DNA of 64,000 bases from Viridibacillus sp050279675 (GCF_050279675.1 NZ_JBNNUK010000011.1:62001-126000); one strand, 5' to 3'. Positions 45,056 through 54,332 are shown, numbered from the stretch's first letter. Program-made: numbers and translations. Notes: a model not told the origin generated them from the sequence alone.

Positions 45056-46114
45056 ATGTCGAAAATAAATGTTTGTGTAATAGGAACAGGTACAATTTCT
45101 GACCATCATTTTAAAGCGTATGCTAATAATCCAGATGTCACGATATATGGTGTATATGATTATGTGTATGAAAGAGCGCAGAAAAAAGCTGAACAATATG
45201 GTGCGAAAAAGGTATTTAAAAGTTTAGAAGAGTTATTTTCAGACACGAATGTTGACGCGGTCAGCATCTGTACTTGGAACAAAACCCATGCTGAAATTGC
45301 AATAGAAGCATTAAAACATGATTTACACATCTTAGTTGAGAAGCCTTTATGTATGACAGTAGAAGAAGCTTATGCGATTCAAGAAGAAGCCGATAAGCAT
45401 AACAAGGTATTTCAGGTAGGATTTGTGAGAAGATTTGGTACGAATACAAAAGTATTAAAGTCCTTTATTGATGCTGGAAAGCTTGGGGATATCTATTATG
45501 CAAAGGCGACTTATACGAGACGCCTAGGAAACCCAGGAGGTTGGTTTGTAGATGTCAATAAGTCTGGTGGCGGCCCTTTAATTGATATCGGGGTGCACAT
45601 CATCGATATTTGCTGGTATTTGATGGGCAGACCAAAAGTAAAATCAATCTCAGGCAATACGTATAACCAATTAGGGAATCGAAAAAACATAAAGAATCTA
45701 AGTTTTTATAAAACAGCGGATTATGATCAAACAGAAAATACTGTGGAAGATTTAGCAAATGCATTGATTACATTTGAAAATGGTGCCTCTTTATTAATTG
45801 ATGTGTCGTATACATTACATGCCAAAGAGGATGAATTAGGCGTAAAACTATTTGGCACAAAAGGCGGGGCAGAATTAGAACCAGAACTAGTTATTATCAG
45901 CGAAGAAAACGATACAATTTTGAATATGCAACCTCAAATTGATCACTTAACTTTTGATTTTCAAAATGCTTTTCAAAATGAAATTAATTCATTTATCGAA
46001 AGCTGTGTAACAGGCGTAGTTTCACAAGCACCTGTTGAAGATGGAGTTGAAATTATGAAAATTCTAGAAGGCATTTATAAAGCGGCAGAAACAAAAAGTG
46101 AGGTGCGCTACTAA
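45056..46114 (+). CDS. Gfo/Idh/MocA family oxidoreductase
   Basis: 352 residues. N-terminal Rossmann fold with VCVIGTGTISDHHFKAY near 5-21 and the invariant EKPLCMTVEEA near 95-105, whose Lys is catalytic. The C-terminal beta domain has GGGPLIDIGVHIIDICWYLM near 172-191, with the Asp and His that complete the active site. The family oxidises sugars or cyclitols at one hydroxyl with NAD(P). AAAGGAGCTGG precedes the ATG. Between two TIM barrels it probably provides the keto-sugar they work on. Confidence 0.9.
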   Translation: MSKINVCVIGTGTISDHHFKAYANNPDVTIYGVYDYVYERAQKKAEQYGAKKVFKSLEELFSDTNVDAVSICTWNKTHAEIAIEALKHDLHILVEKPLCMTVEEAYAIQEEADKHNKVFQVGFVRRFGTNTKVLKSFIDAGKLGDIYYAKATYTRRLGNPGGWFVDVNKSGGGPLIDIGVHIIDICWYLMGRPKVKSISGNTYNQLGNRKNIKNLSFYKTADYDQTENTVEDLANALITFENGASLLIDVSYTLHAKEDELGVKLFGTKGGAELEPELVIISEENDTILNMQPQIDHLTFDFQNAFQNEINSFIESCVTGVVSQAPVEDGVEIMKILEGIYKAAETKSEVRY

Positions 46115-46115
46115 T

Positions 46116-47009
46116 ATGACATCAACATTACAACTATCCAATAAAATTGGTGTTATAGTGGATAGCTTTGGATTACCTCTTTATGAAGGTTTAAAAAAAG
46201 CGAAAGAAATTGGAGCGGACGGTGTTCAAATCTATGCAGTTTCGGGTGAAATGGCACCAGAGAATATGTCTACATCAGCTCGAACAGAATTAAGAAATTA
46301 TTTAACATCAATAGATTTAGAGATATCCGCTTTATGCGGTGATTTAGGGGGGCACGGTTTTCAAAACAAACAAGACAATGCGCTCAAAGTCGAACAATCA
46401 AAAAGAATACTAGATATGGCAGTTGAACTTGGTACTAATATTGTCACAACACATATTGGTATCATTCCAGAGGATTCTAATAGTGAAATTTACTACGCAT
46501 TACAGCAAGCATGTGAGGAGCTAGGACAATACGCGAAAAGTCTAGATGCTTACTTTGCTATTGAAACTGGACCTGAGAAAGCTGTTACTTTAAAGCAGTT
46601 TTTAGATAGTCTAAGTACCAATGGTGTATCAGTAAATTTTGATCCAGCCAATATGGTTATGGTAACAGGAGATAATCCAGTTGCAGGGGTGAAAATTCTA
46701 CAAGACTATATTGTTCATACCCATGTGAAGGATGGCGTGCAGTTGAAAAAGACTGACCCAAGAGATGTCTATGGCTTTGTAGGGTACGGTGAAGGGGTTG
46801 ATCATCGTAAAATTGCTGAAATGGTAGCTGCTGGAGAATATTTTAGGGAGCTTCCTTTAGGCCAAGGAAATGTTAATTTTGACAGCTATTTTAAAGCATT
46901 ACAAGCGATTAACTATACAGGGTATTTAACTATTGAAAGAGAGGTTAAGAATGTCCCTGAAGTAGATATCTCTCAAGCTGTAGAATTTATCCGCAAATAT
47001 AAGCAATAA
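46116..47009 (+). CDS. Sugar phosphate isomerase/epimerase-like TIM barrel (second)
   Basis: 297 residues from ATG 46116, with GAGGTG about 11 bases upstream. Opening IGVIVDSFGLPLYEGLKKAKEIG; metal ligands Glu in FAIETGPEK near 151, Asp in VNFDPANMV near 178, His in VHTHVKDG near 204 and Glu in YLTIEREV near 275. It is clearly different from the first barrel, so the two probably do successive steps. It starts one base after the oxidoreductase stop. Confidence 0.85.
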   Translation: MTSTLQLSNKIGVIVDSFGLPLYEGLKKAKEIGADGVQIYAVSGEMAPENMSTSARTELRNYLTSIDLEISALCGDLGGHGFQNKQDNALKVEQSKRILDMAVELGTNIVTTHIGIIPEDSNSEIYYALQQACEELGQYAKSLDAYFAIETGPEKAVTLKQFLDSLSTNGVSVNFDPANMVMVTGDNPVAGVKILQDYIVHTHVKDGVQLKKTDPRDVYGFVGYGEGVDHRKIAEMVAAGEYFRELPLGQGNVNFDSYFKALQAINYTGYLTIEREVKNVPEVDISQAVEFIRKYKQ

Positions 47010-47093
47010 AGTGATTTTTCTAGTAATTTCCATTACTATGAACATAAGGAATGTTTCTCACGAATTTTACTTAAGAACAGGGAAGTGTGTCTT

Positions 47094-48245
47094 ATGGAAA
47101 AGCAAGACCAATTATTGATGAAAAAACAAAATAGATTATTAGTTTTAGAATTATTAAGAGCGATGTCACCAATTTCTCGCATACAACTTTCCAAAGTAAC
47201 GAAAATGAGTCCAACTTCAATCACGCGAATTGTTCAAGAGCTACAAGAAGAAGGTTTTGTTCGGGAATCTCTTATTGAATCTACAAGCATCGGAAGAAAG
47301 CCAACATTGTTAGAATTATGTCCAGATGTCTTATATACAGTAGGTGTGGAACTAGATCGTCGAATAGTTAGAGTGGGCTTAGTCGATTTTCTAGGAGAGT
47401 TTGTGGACTTTAAAGTTTTCCAGAGAAAATCACAAGAGAGTTATAGAGAGACATTAAATAATATCCATGAAAAAACTTTACAAATCATTAATGAAAACCA
47501 AATAGAGATGAAAAAAGTGATCGGTTTAGGGGTAGGATTACCAGGTTCTATTGATTATGAAAAAGGCATCGTTAAAATTTCTGAGCAACTGCAGTGGGAA
47601 AATATCCCACTGGCAGAAGATTTAAAGGAGTTAACGAATCATAATATCATCATTGATAACGAGCTTAAGATGAAAATAATAGCTGAAAATACAATAGGGC
47701 AATCAATAGACTCTGATAATTGTATTTTACTAGGCATTGGATCAGGCATAGGTGCAGCCATATTACTTCATGGTGAAGTACACCGTGGCACTTCTAATAA
47801 TGCTGGAGAAATTGGTCATACAGTGATCGATCCTAATGGCGTAATATGCCATTGTGGAAAAGTAGGTTGCTTATCAACGTATATTTCTGAAAGTGCCATT
47901 ATTGCTGATGCCAATAAAGTAAAACCAATCAATTCTATAGAAGAAGTGTATGATGCCTATCGTTCAAAGGAGACATGGGCATGTAATATAATGGACCGGG
48001 TAACTACGTATATAGCGCTTGCTGTTAGTAATATGGCTTGTTTGTATGAACCAGAGTATATCATTTTAAGTGGGCATTTGATTGATGAGCTACCGGGGAT
48101 AGGCAAATTTATAGAAGAAAAATGTGACCGTTATATATGGCAGTCCATTCGTCAAAATCTTAAAATTGTATACTCAAAGCTTGGTAGTGAAGGAGTTGTA
48201 AGGGGAGCTGCTATACAAGCTCAAAAGGTCTTACTCGATTTATAA
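47094..48245 (+). CDS. ROK family transcriptional regulator
   Basis: 383 residues: an N-terminal winged helix (ISRIQLSKVTKMSPTSITRI, about 24-43) and a C-terminal ROK/sugar-kinase-like domain. The ROK motifs are GVGLPGSIDYEKG near 142, LGIGSGIGAAILLHGEVHRG near 215-234, GEIGHTVIDP and the zinc motif CHCGKVGCL near 253-261. NagC/XylR-type repressors release DNA on binding a sugar. It lies within the operon it probably controls, which argues that the substrate contains a sugar. GGGAAG precedes ATG 47094. Confidence 0.9.
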   Translation: MEKQDQLLMKKQNRLLVLELLRAMSPISRIQLSKVTKMSPTSITRIVQELQEEGFVRESLIESTSIGRKPTLLELCPDVLYTVGVELDRRIVRVGLVDFLGEFVDFKVFQRKSQESYRETLNNIHEKTLQIINENQIEMKKVIGLGVGLPGSIDYEKGIVKISEQLQWENIPLAEDLKELTNHNIIIDNELKMKIIAENTIGQSIDSDNCILLGIGSGIGAAILLHGEVHRGTSNNAGEIGHTVIDPNGVICHCGKVGCLSTYISESAIIADANKVKPINSIEEVYDAYRSKETWACNIMDRVTTYIALAVSNMACLYEPEYIILSGHLIDELPGIGKFIEEKCDRYIWQSIRQNLKIVYSKLGSEGVVRGAAIQAQKVLLDL

Positions 48246-48280
48246 GTTTAAGAATATCTTTGTAAGGTGGATGATTGCTA

Positions 48281-49297
48281 ATGACTTATGATATTTTGAT
48301 AAAAGAATATCGAGCAAATATGCTTGAAAATACTCATACAGGTATAATTTGCGGCGTAAATGACCAGCAACAAACTGAGTTTCATATCGGTGATACAGAG
48401 CAATATGTTTTCTTACGTTCGGCAGCTAAACCGATACAAGCAATTCCTGTATTTATGACGAATATTATCGAAAAGAATCAATTGACTGAACAAGAAAGTG
48501 CTTTGTTTATGGCCTCTCATCGAGGAGAATCTTATCAAGTAGATGCATTAAAGAGTATGCTGTCAAAACTACCTGTAAAAGAAGAGGAGCTTTATTGTGC
48601 TCCTTCTTATCCATTAAATAAAAGTCCACAACAGCAAGTCATTAGAGAAGGTAAAGAAAAGCGTAAATTATATCACAATTGTGCGGGCAAACATATGGGC
48701 TTTATCACGGTTTGTCGAGAATTAGGTTACTCTGTAGATGACTATTGGAAGCCAGATCATCCTCTACAACAACAAATTCTACATATACTTGCCAAACTAT
48801 CTGATATGGCAGTTGATCAAATTAAAATTGGTATTGATGGTTGTGGAGTTCCGGTATTTGCAATTCCACTTAAAAATATTGCCATTTGTTTTCTCAAATT
48901 AGGTTGTCCCGATCTGATTGAGGATATCGAAATAAGAAAAGCGGTAGTTAAACTAACTGCAGCTATGAATCGACATTATAATATGATTGCATCAGAAAAC
49001 TTCATATGTAGCACGCTATTGAAAAGTTCAAATATTGTAGCAAAAGGAGGAGCACAAGGTGTTTATTGCTTCGCTTTAAAAGAAGAAAGAATCGCTATTG
49101 CGCTAAAGGTGATGAATGGTTCAGAAGATGTGTGGCCGAATATAATTGCTTCGATTTTAGAGCAGATAAATTATAAAGATAAGAACATGATCCAGTACTT
49201 AAAAGAATTACGACCACCTTTCATTAAGAATGATGCAGGGGATAATGTAGGCCATATCGAAGATGCATTTGTAGTAAATCAATTCAAATTTATATAA
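48281..49297 (+). CDS. Asparaginase II family protein (Asparaginase_II, PF06089-like)
   Basis: 338 residues. Family blocks: FLRSAAKPIQAIPVF near 46-60, ALFMASHRGESYQVDALKSM near 76-95, LYHNCAGKHMGFITVCRELG near 130-149, IDGCGVPVFAIPLKNIA near 182-198 and KGGAQGVYCFAL near 257-268. It would hydrolyse asparagine or a related amide to the acid and ammonia in the cytoplasm. AAGGTGG supports ATG 48281. Being last in an operon of sugar enzymes and a peptide-type importer, it may act on the amino-acid part of a conjugate. That is inference. Confidence 0.85.
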   Translation: MTYDILIKEYRANMLENTHTGIICGVNDQQQTEFHIGDTEQYVFLRSAAKPIQAIPVFMTNIIEKNQLTEQESALFMASHRGESYQVDALKSMLSKLPVKEEELYCAPSYPLNKSPQQQVIREGKEKRKLYHNCAGKHMGFITVCRELGYSVDDYWKPDHPLQQQILHILAKLSDMAVDQIKIGIDGCGVPVFAIPLKNIAICFLKLGCPDLIEDIEIRKAVVKLTAAMNRHYNMIASENFICSTLLKSSNIVAKGGAQGVYCFALKEERIAIALKVMNGSEDVWPNIIASILEQINYKDKNMIQYLKELRPPFIKNDAGDNVGHIEDAFVVNQFKFI

Positions 49298-49308
49298 CTG
49301 TTAAATAA

Positions 49309-49343
49309 AAAAGCGATAGGAGACCACATCTCATATCGCTTTT
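49309..49343. terminator. Bidirectional terminator after the asparaginase gene
   Basis: AAAAGCGATA pairs with TATCGCTTTT, with an extra GAG/CTC inner stem. It also serves the minus-strand 31-residue gene whose stop is eight bases away. Confidence 0.85.
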
Positions 49344-49350
49344 AGTCATG

Positions 49351-49446
49351 TTATTTTCTTGTTTTCCATTCTGCAACGATAAAGAAGATAATGAAGAAGG
49401 CAAAAGCGATGACAAAAAACCATCCCGGTAAGCTACCAAAGGACAT
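49351..49446 (-). CDS. Small 31-residue single-helix membrane protein
   Basis: On the minus strand an ATG at 49446 follows a perfect GGAGGTGTCCTC ribosome site. The product is MSFGSLPGWFFVIAFAF then FIIFFIVAEWKTRK: one membrane helix with a basic end. The terminator lies immediately after its TAA. Spacing, strong Shine-Dalgarno and terminator make it convincing despite its size. It is too short for most gene finders. The function is unknown. Confidence 0.8.
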   Translation of the reverse strand: MSFGSLPGWFFVIAFAFFIIFFIVAEWKTRK

Positions 49447-49576
49447 GAGGACACCTCCATGTGCTAAAAGTACAAATAATATAGTATTAGCATACCACAA
49501 AACGGCTGAATATCATTTCGCAGCAGTCCATCCATGATTTTAGCTGATGTTAAATTTTATCATCGATTAAATATAA

Positions 49577-49608
49577 AAAGGTAGAGTTATAGAATCAACT
49601 CTACCTTT
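49577..49608. terminator. Terminator downstream of the GNAT gene
   Basis: AAAGGTAGAGTT pairs perfectly with AACTCTACCTTT around an eight-base loop. An A run on the left serves as the T run of the minus strand. Confidence 0.88.
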
Positions 49609-49646
49609 CTTGTAACATTTCTATTACTATACTAAACAAGTACCAT

Positions 49647-50057
49647 CTAATTTAACTTAGCAAACGATACTAAATCGCCTTTATCGCAAGATTGAAAGCC
49701 TTGTTTTTCATAAAAATGTCTTACATCAGGAGCTTCTTCAGTTAATAGTACTTTTTGACGAACACTTTCATATCTTTTAATAACATCTTGTATTAATTGA
49801 GAAGCAATTCCTTTGTTTTGATACTCATTTAACACAAGTATGTCCTGGATATAAATTATCGTTAAACCATCACCAACTATACGAATTAACCCCACTAAGT
49901 TGTTATCTTCCCAAGCAGATACGACCTCTAAAGATTGAAGTAATGCTTGTTGAAGCAATGCTATATCGTTTGTATAAGCAGTCCAACCAACATCGTTATA
50001 TAAATTTTTTAATTGTTCACTATCGATAGTTTTACTATTTTTAAATGTTAATTCCAT
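49647..50057 (-). CDS. GNAT family N-acetyltransferase
   Basis: 136 residues with the compact GNAT fold: NDVGWTAYTNDIALLQQAL (substrate helices), LVGLIRIVGDGLTIIYIQDILVL and the acetyl-CoA loop NEYQNKGIASQLIQDVI (Q/RxxGxG/A) near 77-93. The end, DVRHFYEKQGFQSC, is usual for small-molecule acetyltransferases. AGGAGGATAA lies before the ATG. The acceptor is unknown. Confidence 0.88.
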   Translation of the reverse strand: MELTFKNSKTIDSEQLKNLYNDVGWTAYTNDIALLQQALLQSLEVVSAWEDNNLVGLIRIVGDGLTIIYIQDILVLNEYQNKGIASQLIQDVIKRYESVRQKVLLTEEAPDVRHFYEKQGFQSCDKGDLVSFAKLN

Positions 50058-50293
50058 TTATTATCCTCCTCAAAATTTTAGTTTGAAGAGTCACTTCTTA
50101 ATTTATCCACTGTCTTATACCTCCTTTCAAATGAATAGACTTTCAATAATTAGTTAATCATTATATCTCGTTACATTAAATATTTTCCATATTAAGTTAT
50201 TATATCATAATTTTTTGAATTATCAAATATAAATTGTGATACCATCAATATAGGGATAGAAGGTAATATAGTTCTGTTATTCATATTCTAAAA

Positions 50294-50494
50294 CTATGAT
50301 TTTCCTTTCGCACTATAAATTCCATAAGCAGTAACTCCAAATAAATAGCCTATTCCAGTTCCTAAACTAACTGTAAATACTAGAAAGCTTGGTTTGAAAA
50401 ATATGCCAAGAATTATACCGATAGCACAACCAAAAATCATTCACAGTGGTATTAAACTATCTATTAAATCTTGAGCGTCTTTTGACTTTTTCAT
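50294..50494 (-). pseudogene. Small two-helix membrane protein interrupted by a TGA
   Basis: From ATG 50494 (AGGAATATTAGGT upstream) the frame reads MKKSKDAQDLIDSLIPL, then TGA at 50441-50443, then MIFGCAIGIILGIFF, KPSFLVFTVSLGTGIGYLFG and a stop at 50294. Both halves fit one 66-residue protein with two membrane helices, and TGA is one base from TGG (Trp). It could be a recent nonsense mutation. An internal ATG directly follows the TGA but lacks a good ribosome site. Family not named. Confidence 0.65.
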
Positions 50495-50904
50495 ACCTAA
50501 TATTCCTTTCTATGTTACTTTATTTAAGGTTGAATTTTATTGATATTGTGGGCAATATGAAGGGTAAAATAATGCTAGTAAGCAAAGCTATGTATAACAA
50601 TTTGCTTTCCTTCTAAATGTTTTTTCAATTATAATCCATTTTAACATAAAATATCTTTAGATGGTTTTAATTACAATTAGTTAGTTGTGGAAAAATGGTA
50701 AATTTTAGTGAATAAGAAAAGCTTTAACTAATAAAAATCGTTAAGATTGGTTTGTGGTTAAAAATAACTTTATTATTCAGATACAATTTCTCAAAAAAAT
50801 ATGCGCATTTCTCGCACATTCCAGTGAAAATCGTTTAAAATAGGAGAATGTAATCTATTTACGTATTGATAAAGGATTTTCTAATAAGAGAGGTTGTTTA
50901 TACC
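50495..50904. other. AT-rich intergenic stretch
   Basis: About 400 bp with no supported gene, repeat or clear regulatory site. Confidence 0.5.
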
Positions 50905-51102
50905 ATGTTACATTTAAAATGGAAAGACGCACCAACGTTGAAAACAGTTACTTGTAAACAAACAGATGCAAAGAAATACCTTGTATCAAATGTACTAACA
51001 GTTGGGAAAGAATATGAAGTGAAAAATGAAACAGAAGAATTCATTTTTGTTATCGATAATTCAGGACATATTGGTGGCTTTTACAAAGAGTACTTCGAAT
51101 AA
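50905..51102 (+). CDS. Small conserved Bacillales protein (DUF6501-like)
   Basis: 65 residues from ATG 50905, which follows GAGAGGTTG; an upstream in-frame start at 50866 has no ribosome site. The sequence MLHLKWKDAPTLKTVTC, ..TDAKKYLVSNVLTVGKEYEV and EEFIFVIDNSGHIGGFYKEY looks like the small beta-rich family I recall as DUF6501. No function is known. It is a single-gene unit with its own terminator. Confidence 0.75.
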   Translation: MLHLKWKDAPTLKTVTCKQTDAKKYLVSNVLTVGKEYEVKNETEEFIFVIDNSGHIGGFYKEYFE

Positions 51103-51114
51103 GTAGTATTAAAC

Positions 51115-51153
51115 AAAAACGGCTTCCGCAAAAAAATGCGAAAGTCGTTTTTT
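51115..51153 (+). terminator. Terminator after the DUF6501-like gene
   Basis: AAAAACGGCTTCCGC pairs, with two mismatches, with GCGAAAGTCGTTTTT around an A-rich loop, ending in a T run. Confidence 0.75.
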
Positions 51154-51186
51154 ATCATATGTAAGCTCAATAAGGAGGAACTATAC

Positions 51187-52050
51187 ATGCATGATTTAGT
51201 TGGAAAAGTTAAGAATGAGCGTCTTGCTCGTGTATATAACGAAGAACAGGCATTACTTATAGGAAATGGTGGCTATATTTCACCAGACCCGACTTTGTGG
51301 CAAGATGTTTTGATCAGTGTTGCTTTGCAAAAGCCAGTTCTATTAAAAGGGCCAGCGGGTTCAGGTAAAACCAAGTTAGCTGAATCGGTGTCTGCTTATT
51401 TTGGACAGCCTATGCATAGTATCAACTGCTCAGTTGATTTAGATGCTGAAAGCTTACTTGGCTTTAAGACAATCGTGCAAAAGGATGGAGAAACAGTTAT
51501 TGAGTTTGTGGAAGGTCCTGTTGTCAAAGCGATGAAGGAAGGGCACTTACTGTATATTGATGAAATCAATATGGCAAAGGCGGAGACATTGCCGATTTTA
51601 CATAGTGTTCTTGATTATCGACGTATGTTAACAAATCCGTTTACGGGAGAAGTGATTCAAGCGCATCCACATTTTAATGTATTATCGGCTATCAACGAAG
51701 GGTATATAGGAACAGCTCCGATGAATGAGGCACTGAAGAACCGTTTTATTTCCTACAGCATTCCATACTTGGCTGGTGAGCAACTGAAGAATTTATGGGA
51801 AAGTGCTTTCCCGAATGCACCACAAAGTTTGAAAAACGTGATGTACAATTTAGCGGAGGATTTGAAGGGGCAAGTACAAAATGGCTTACTAAGTGAAGAA
51901 GCAGCATCTATCCGTAGTTTAATGGACGCTACTGAATTAGCCCAATATATTGAGCCACTACGTGCAATTCGCTATGCTGTTGCAGAGAAATTGGATGACA
52001 TTGGTGAACGTGAGCTCGTGATGGAATTAGCTAAAACGTGGGTGAAGTGA
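51187..52050 (+). CDS. MoxR-type AAA ATPase
   Basis: 287 residues from ATG 51187 (AAGGAGGAAC upstream). Walker A LLKGPAGSGKTKLAES near 52-67, Walker B LLYIDEINMAKAETLPIL near 122-139, sensor 1 in FNVLSAINEGYIG, and an arginine finger region MNEALKNRF. MoxR ATPases remodel or insert metal cofactors into partner proteins together with a VWA protein encoded next door, which is the case here (10 bp apart). The target enzyme is not in the window. Confidence 0.9.
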   Translation: MHDLVGKVKNERLARVYNEEQALLIGNGGYISPDPTLWQDVLISVALQKPVLLKGPAGSGKTKLAESVSAYFGQPMHSINCSVDLDAESLLGFKTIVQKDGETVIEFVEGPVVKAMKEGHLLYIDEINMAKAETLPILHSVLDYRRMLTNPFTGEVIQAHPHFNVLSAINEGYIGTAPMNEALKNRFISYSIPYLAGEQLKNLWESAFPNAPQSLKNVMYNLAEDLKGQVQNGLLSEEAASIRSLMDATELAQYIEPLRAIRYAVAEKLDDIGERELVMELAKTWVK

Positions 52051-52060
52051 GGTTGATCGC

Positions 52061-53959
52061 ATGTCACAGATGAATCGCTTTATTCAATTTAATAATGAAC
52101 AGATTAATGCACGCCAGATGCTTCATTATGAGCAATTAACGCGAGCTCTATCTCATGCACCATACTTATCTTTAACCGAGAGACAAGTGTTAGAATTACG
52201 TCCAAAAGAGCAAGCACTGTCAATGAGTGTTTTTTGGCGTCATCGTGAGAAAGAAATCATGCATGCAGGACGATTATCTGACATCTATTTGCTAGCAGCT
52301 GGCTTTTGGCGCTATTTTTCAGTGCAGCCTTTTTTAGAATTACTTGAGGATTTACTCGGAGAACCTAATGCCCATTTATTTGAGCAACTTGTTTTAATGG
52401 CAGAAGAATTTCGTTTGATGGATGCGGTTGAGAAGGAACGCCCAGGTACTGGTGAGGCATTTAACGTAAGACGTAGAGTGTATTTGGAATTTCATAAGCA
52501 GCAACTTCAAGTTAATTTACAAAAGGGCTTTTTAGCAGATGCTACTTTGAATTATTTATTCGTCATGGCACATGAAGGCTCTATGCAATTAGATACATCT
52601 AGTATGCCTGACTTTTTTGACCCATTACAATTCACTTGGCAGTCTCTTTATGACGCTCGTTCAACTGAAGATAGCATTACGGTAGTTTATCGTGTTATGG
52701 CAATGATTGCAGAACATATGGACAAGGACTTAATGCACACTTACTATGCTGTTATGGATTCTTTAGCAGAAGCAGCGAAGTTCAATGAACATAAAGGCGT
52801 TACAGAGCAAGAACAAGGTAACAAAGAAGAGGCAAAAGAAACGATTGAAGAGCTATTCCGCACTTGGCACCGCGAGTCACAGTCTGATGAGGGCGTCCAT
52901 ATGCGTTATGAACTAGAGCATGGGAATGAAGGAAAGGCAATGTCAACAGAAGCAGAAGAGGGTCGAGAAGGAGCAGAGATTTCCGAAGTCGGTATTGGCG
53001 GAGCACAAGAACAAAAGGATTCTGTTCAACAAGATGATACTGACGATGTAAAAAAATTGCCTCCTGAGAAAAAGCAAGCAGGTAAATATTTTGGTGAAGA
53101 ACATCGTAATGTCATCTATGAAGAGAAACGAATTGAAACGGTACGAGAAGCTGGTTCAATGGATGAATTAGTCACTTGGCGTACTACGCAAGAGCCTTAT
53201 GTAAAGGCATTAATGGCTGAATTTAGAAAGCGTATGGCTCAAAAGGAAATTGCTAGACGTGACCATTTAACAAAAGGTCGACTTTCCTCCAAACTAACAA
53301 CCTTTTTAATCGATGAAAGACCAAAACCATTTTATAAGAAAAATGCACCAGCGAAGCCACTAGATGCAGTGTTTGGTTTATTAGTTGATGGCTCGGCTTC
53401 TATGATTGATAAAATGGACGAAACAAAGCAAGCGGTTCTGCTTTTTCATGATGTTTTGCGTAAAATGGGCATAACACATGAAATCGTCTCTTTTTACGAA
53501 GATGCCTACGAAGCAACAGAAGAAAAACAGCCAAATACATTTGAATGGGTGCATAAATTAGAGGACGGTGCAAAGGATAGCGGCTCTGCCATTATGGCAT
53601 TAGAAGCGCATGAAGATAATCGCGATGGCTTTGCAATTCGCTGGATGCTGAAGCGATTAGCAGCTCGTGATGAAAAACATCGATTTCTACTTGTTTTCTC
53701 AGACGGGGAACCCTCAGCATTTGGCTATGCGCAAAACGGCATAGTTGATACAGCAGAAGCGGTAATGGATGCAGAGAAGAAGGGCATTCATGTCATGCAT
53801 TTATTCTTGAATACTGATATGCCAAGTGAGGAGCAGTTGCAGTTATTCAGAATGATTTATGGACCTCAATCTGTTGCAGCAGATAGTGTGGAGAAGTTTA
53901 CGGATGTGACATTGAGGTTGTTGAGGAAGATGATTGGACTTGTTATTCAGTCTGGATAA
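52061..53959 (+). CDS. VWA-domain protein (CoxE/NorD-like), partner of the MoxR ATPase
   Basis: 632 residues. The N-terminal 400 residues are helical, with a very acidic Glu/Lys-rich segment near 250-345. The C-terminal von Willebrand A domain has the metal-ion-dependent adhesion site in LLVDGSASMIDKM (DxSxS) near 446, with a later DGE in LLVFSDGEPSAFGY. It lacks a signal peptide, so it is cytoplasmic. MoxR-VWA pairs act as chaperones in metal-centre maturation or stress. Substrate unknown. Confidence 0.88.
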   Translation: MSQMNRFIQFNNEQINARQMLHYEQLTRALSHAPYLSLTERQVLELRPKEQALSMSVFWRHREKEIMHAGRLSDIYLLAAGFWRYFSVQPFLELLEDLLGEPNAHLFEQLVLMAEEFRLMDAVEKERPGTGEAFNVRRRVYLEFHKQQLQVNLQKGFLADATLNYLFVMAHEGSMQLDTSSMPDFFDPLQFTWQSLYDARSTEDSITVVYRVMAMIAEHMDKDLMHTYYAVMDSLAEAAKFNEHKGVTEQEQGNKEEAKETIEELFRTWHRESQSDEGVHMRYELEHGNEGKAMSTEAEEGREGAEISEVGIGGAQEQKDSVQQDDTDDVKKLPPEKKQAGKYFGEEHRNVIYEEKRIETVREAGSMDELVTWRTTQEPYVKALMAEFRKRMAQKEIARRDHLTKGRLSSKLTTFLIDERPKPFYKKNAPAKPLDAVFGLLVDGSASMIDKMDETKQAVLLFHDVLRKMGITHEIVSFYEDAYEATEEKQPNTFEWVHKLEDGAKDSGSAIMALEAHEDNRDGFAIRWMLKRLAARDEKHRFLLVFSDGEPSAFGYAQNGIVDTAEAVMDAEKKGIHVMHLFLNTDMPSEEQLQLFRMIYGPQSVAADSVEKFTDVTLRLLRKMIGLVIQSG

Positions 53960-54020
53960 TGAATGTTAAATGAAAAAAATGCATTGTTTAAATAGCAAAG
54001 TATATAAAAGGATGAACAAG

Positions 54021-54332
54021 ATGACTTGTAATTGTAATTCACAGATTTCTAACAATTTGATTGTAGAGGCGGATTTTACAGATCCAATTTGGTGTGGAAA
54101 ATGTCGTGCTAATTTTGAGATTGAAGAGTTTGATTTATCGATAAATTTACTTGATGGATTCTCTAGTTGGTCAGAAAATTATGGAGAATGGATAGATTGG
54201 GATACTGACAAGAGATTACCTAATGCTGATGAATTAATCGCTAAATTTAACAAAGAGGGCTTAAGACTAACAGAACAGTTTCGGGATGAGTTAGGAGAAA
54301 GCTATACAATTACATTTTCTCCATTTAAGTAA
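54021..54332 (+). CDS. Hypothetical protein with an N-terminal cysteine cluster
   Basis: About 103 residues from ATG 54021 (AAAAGGA nine bases upstream); starts at 53970 or 54012 are open but have poorer sites. The N-terminus TCNCNSQISNN and DPIWCGKCRANFEIEE carry C-x-C and C-x-x-C pairs, so it may bind zinc. The rest is acidic and Trp-rich (FSSWSENYGEWIDWD). Not recognised. It follows the VWA gene by 61 bp and may be co-transcribed. Confidence 0.65.
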   Translation: MTCNCNSQISNNLIVEADFTDPIWCGKCRANFEIEEFDLSINLLDGFSSWSENYGEWIDWDTDKRLPNADELIAKFNKEGLRLTEQFRDELGESYTITFSPFK

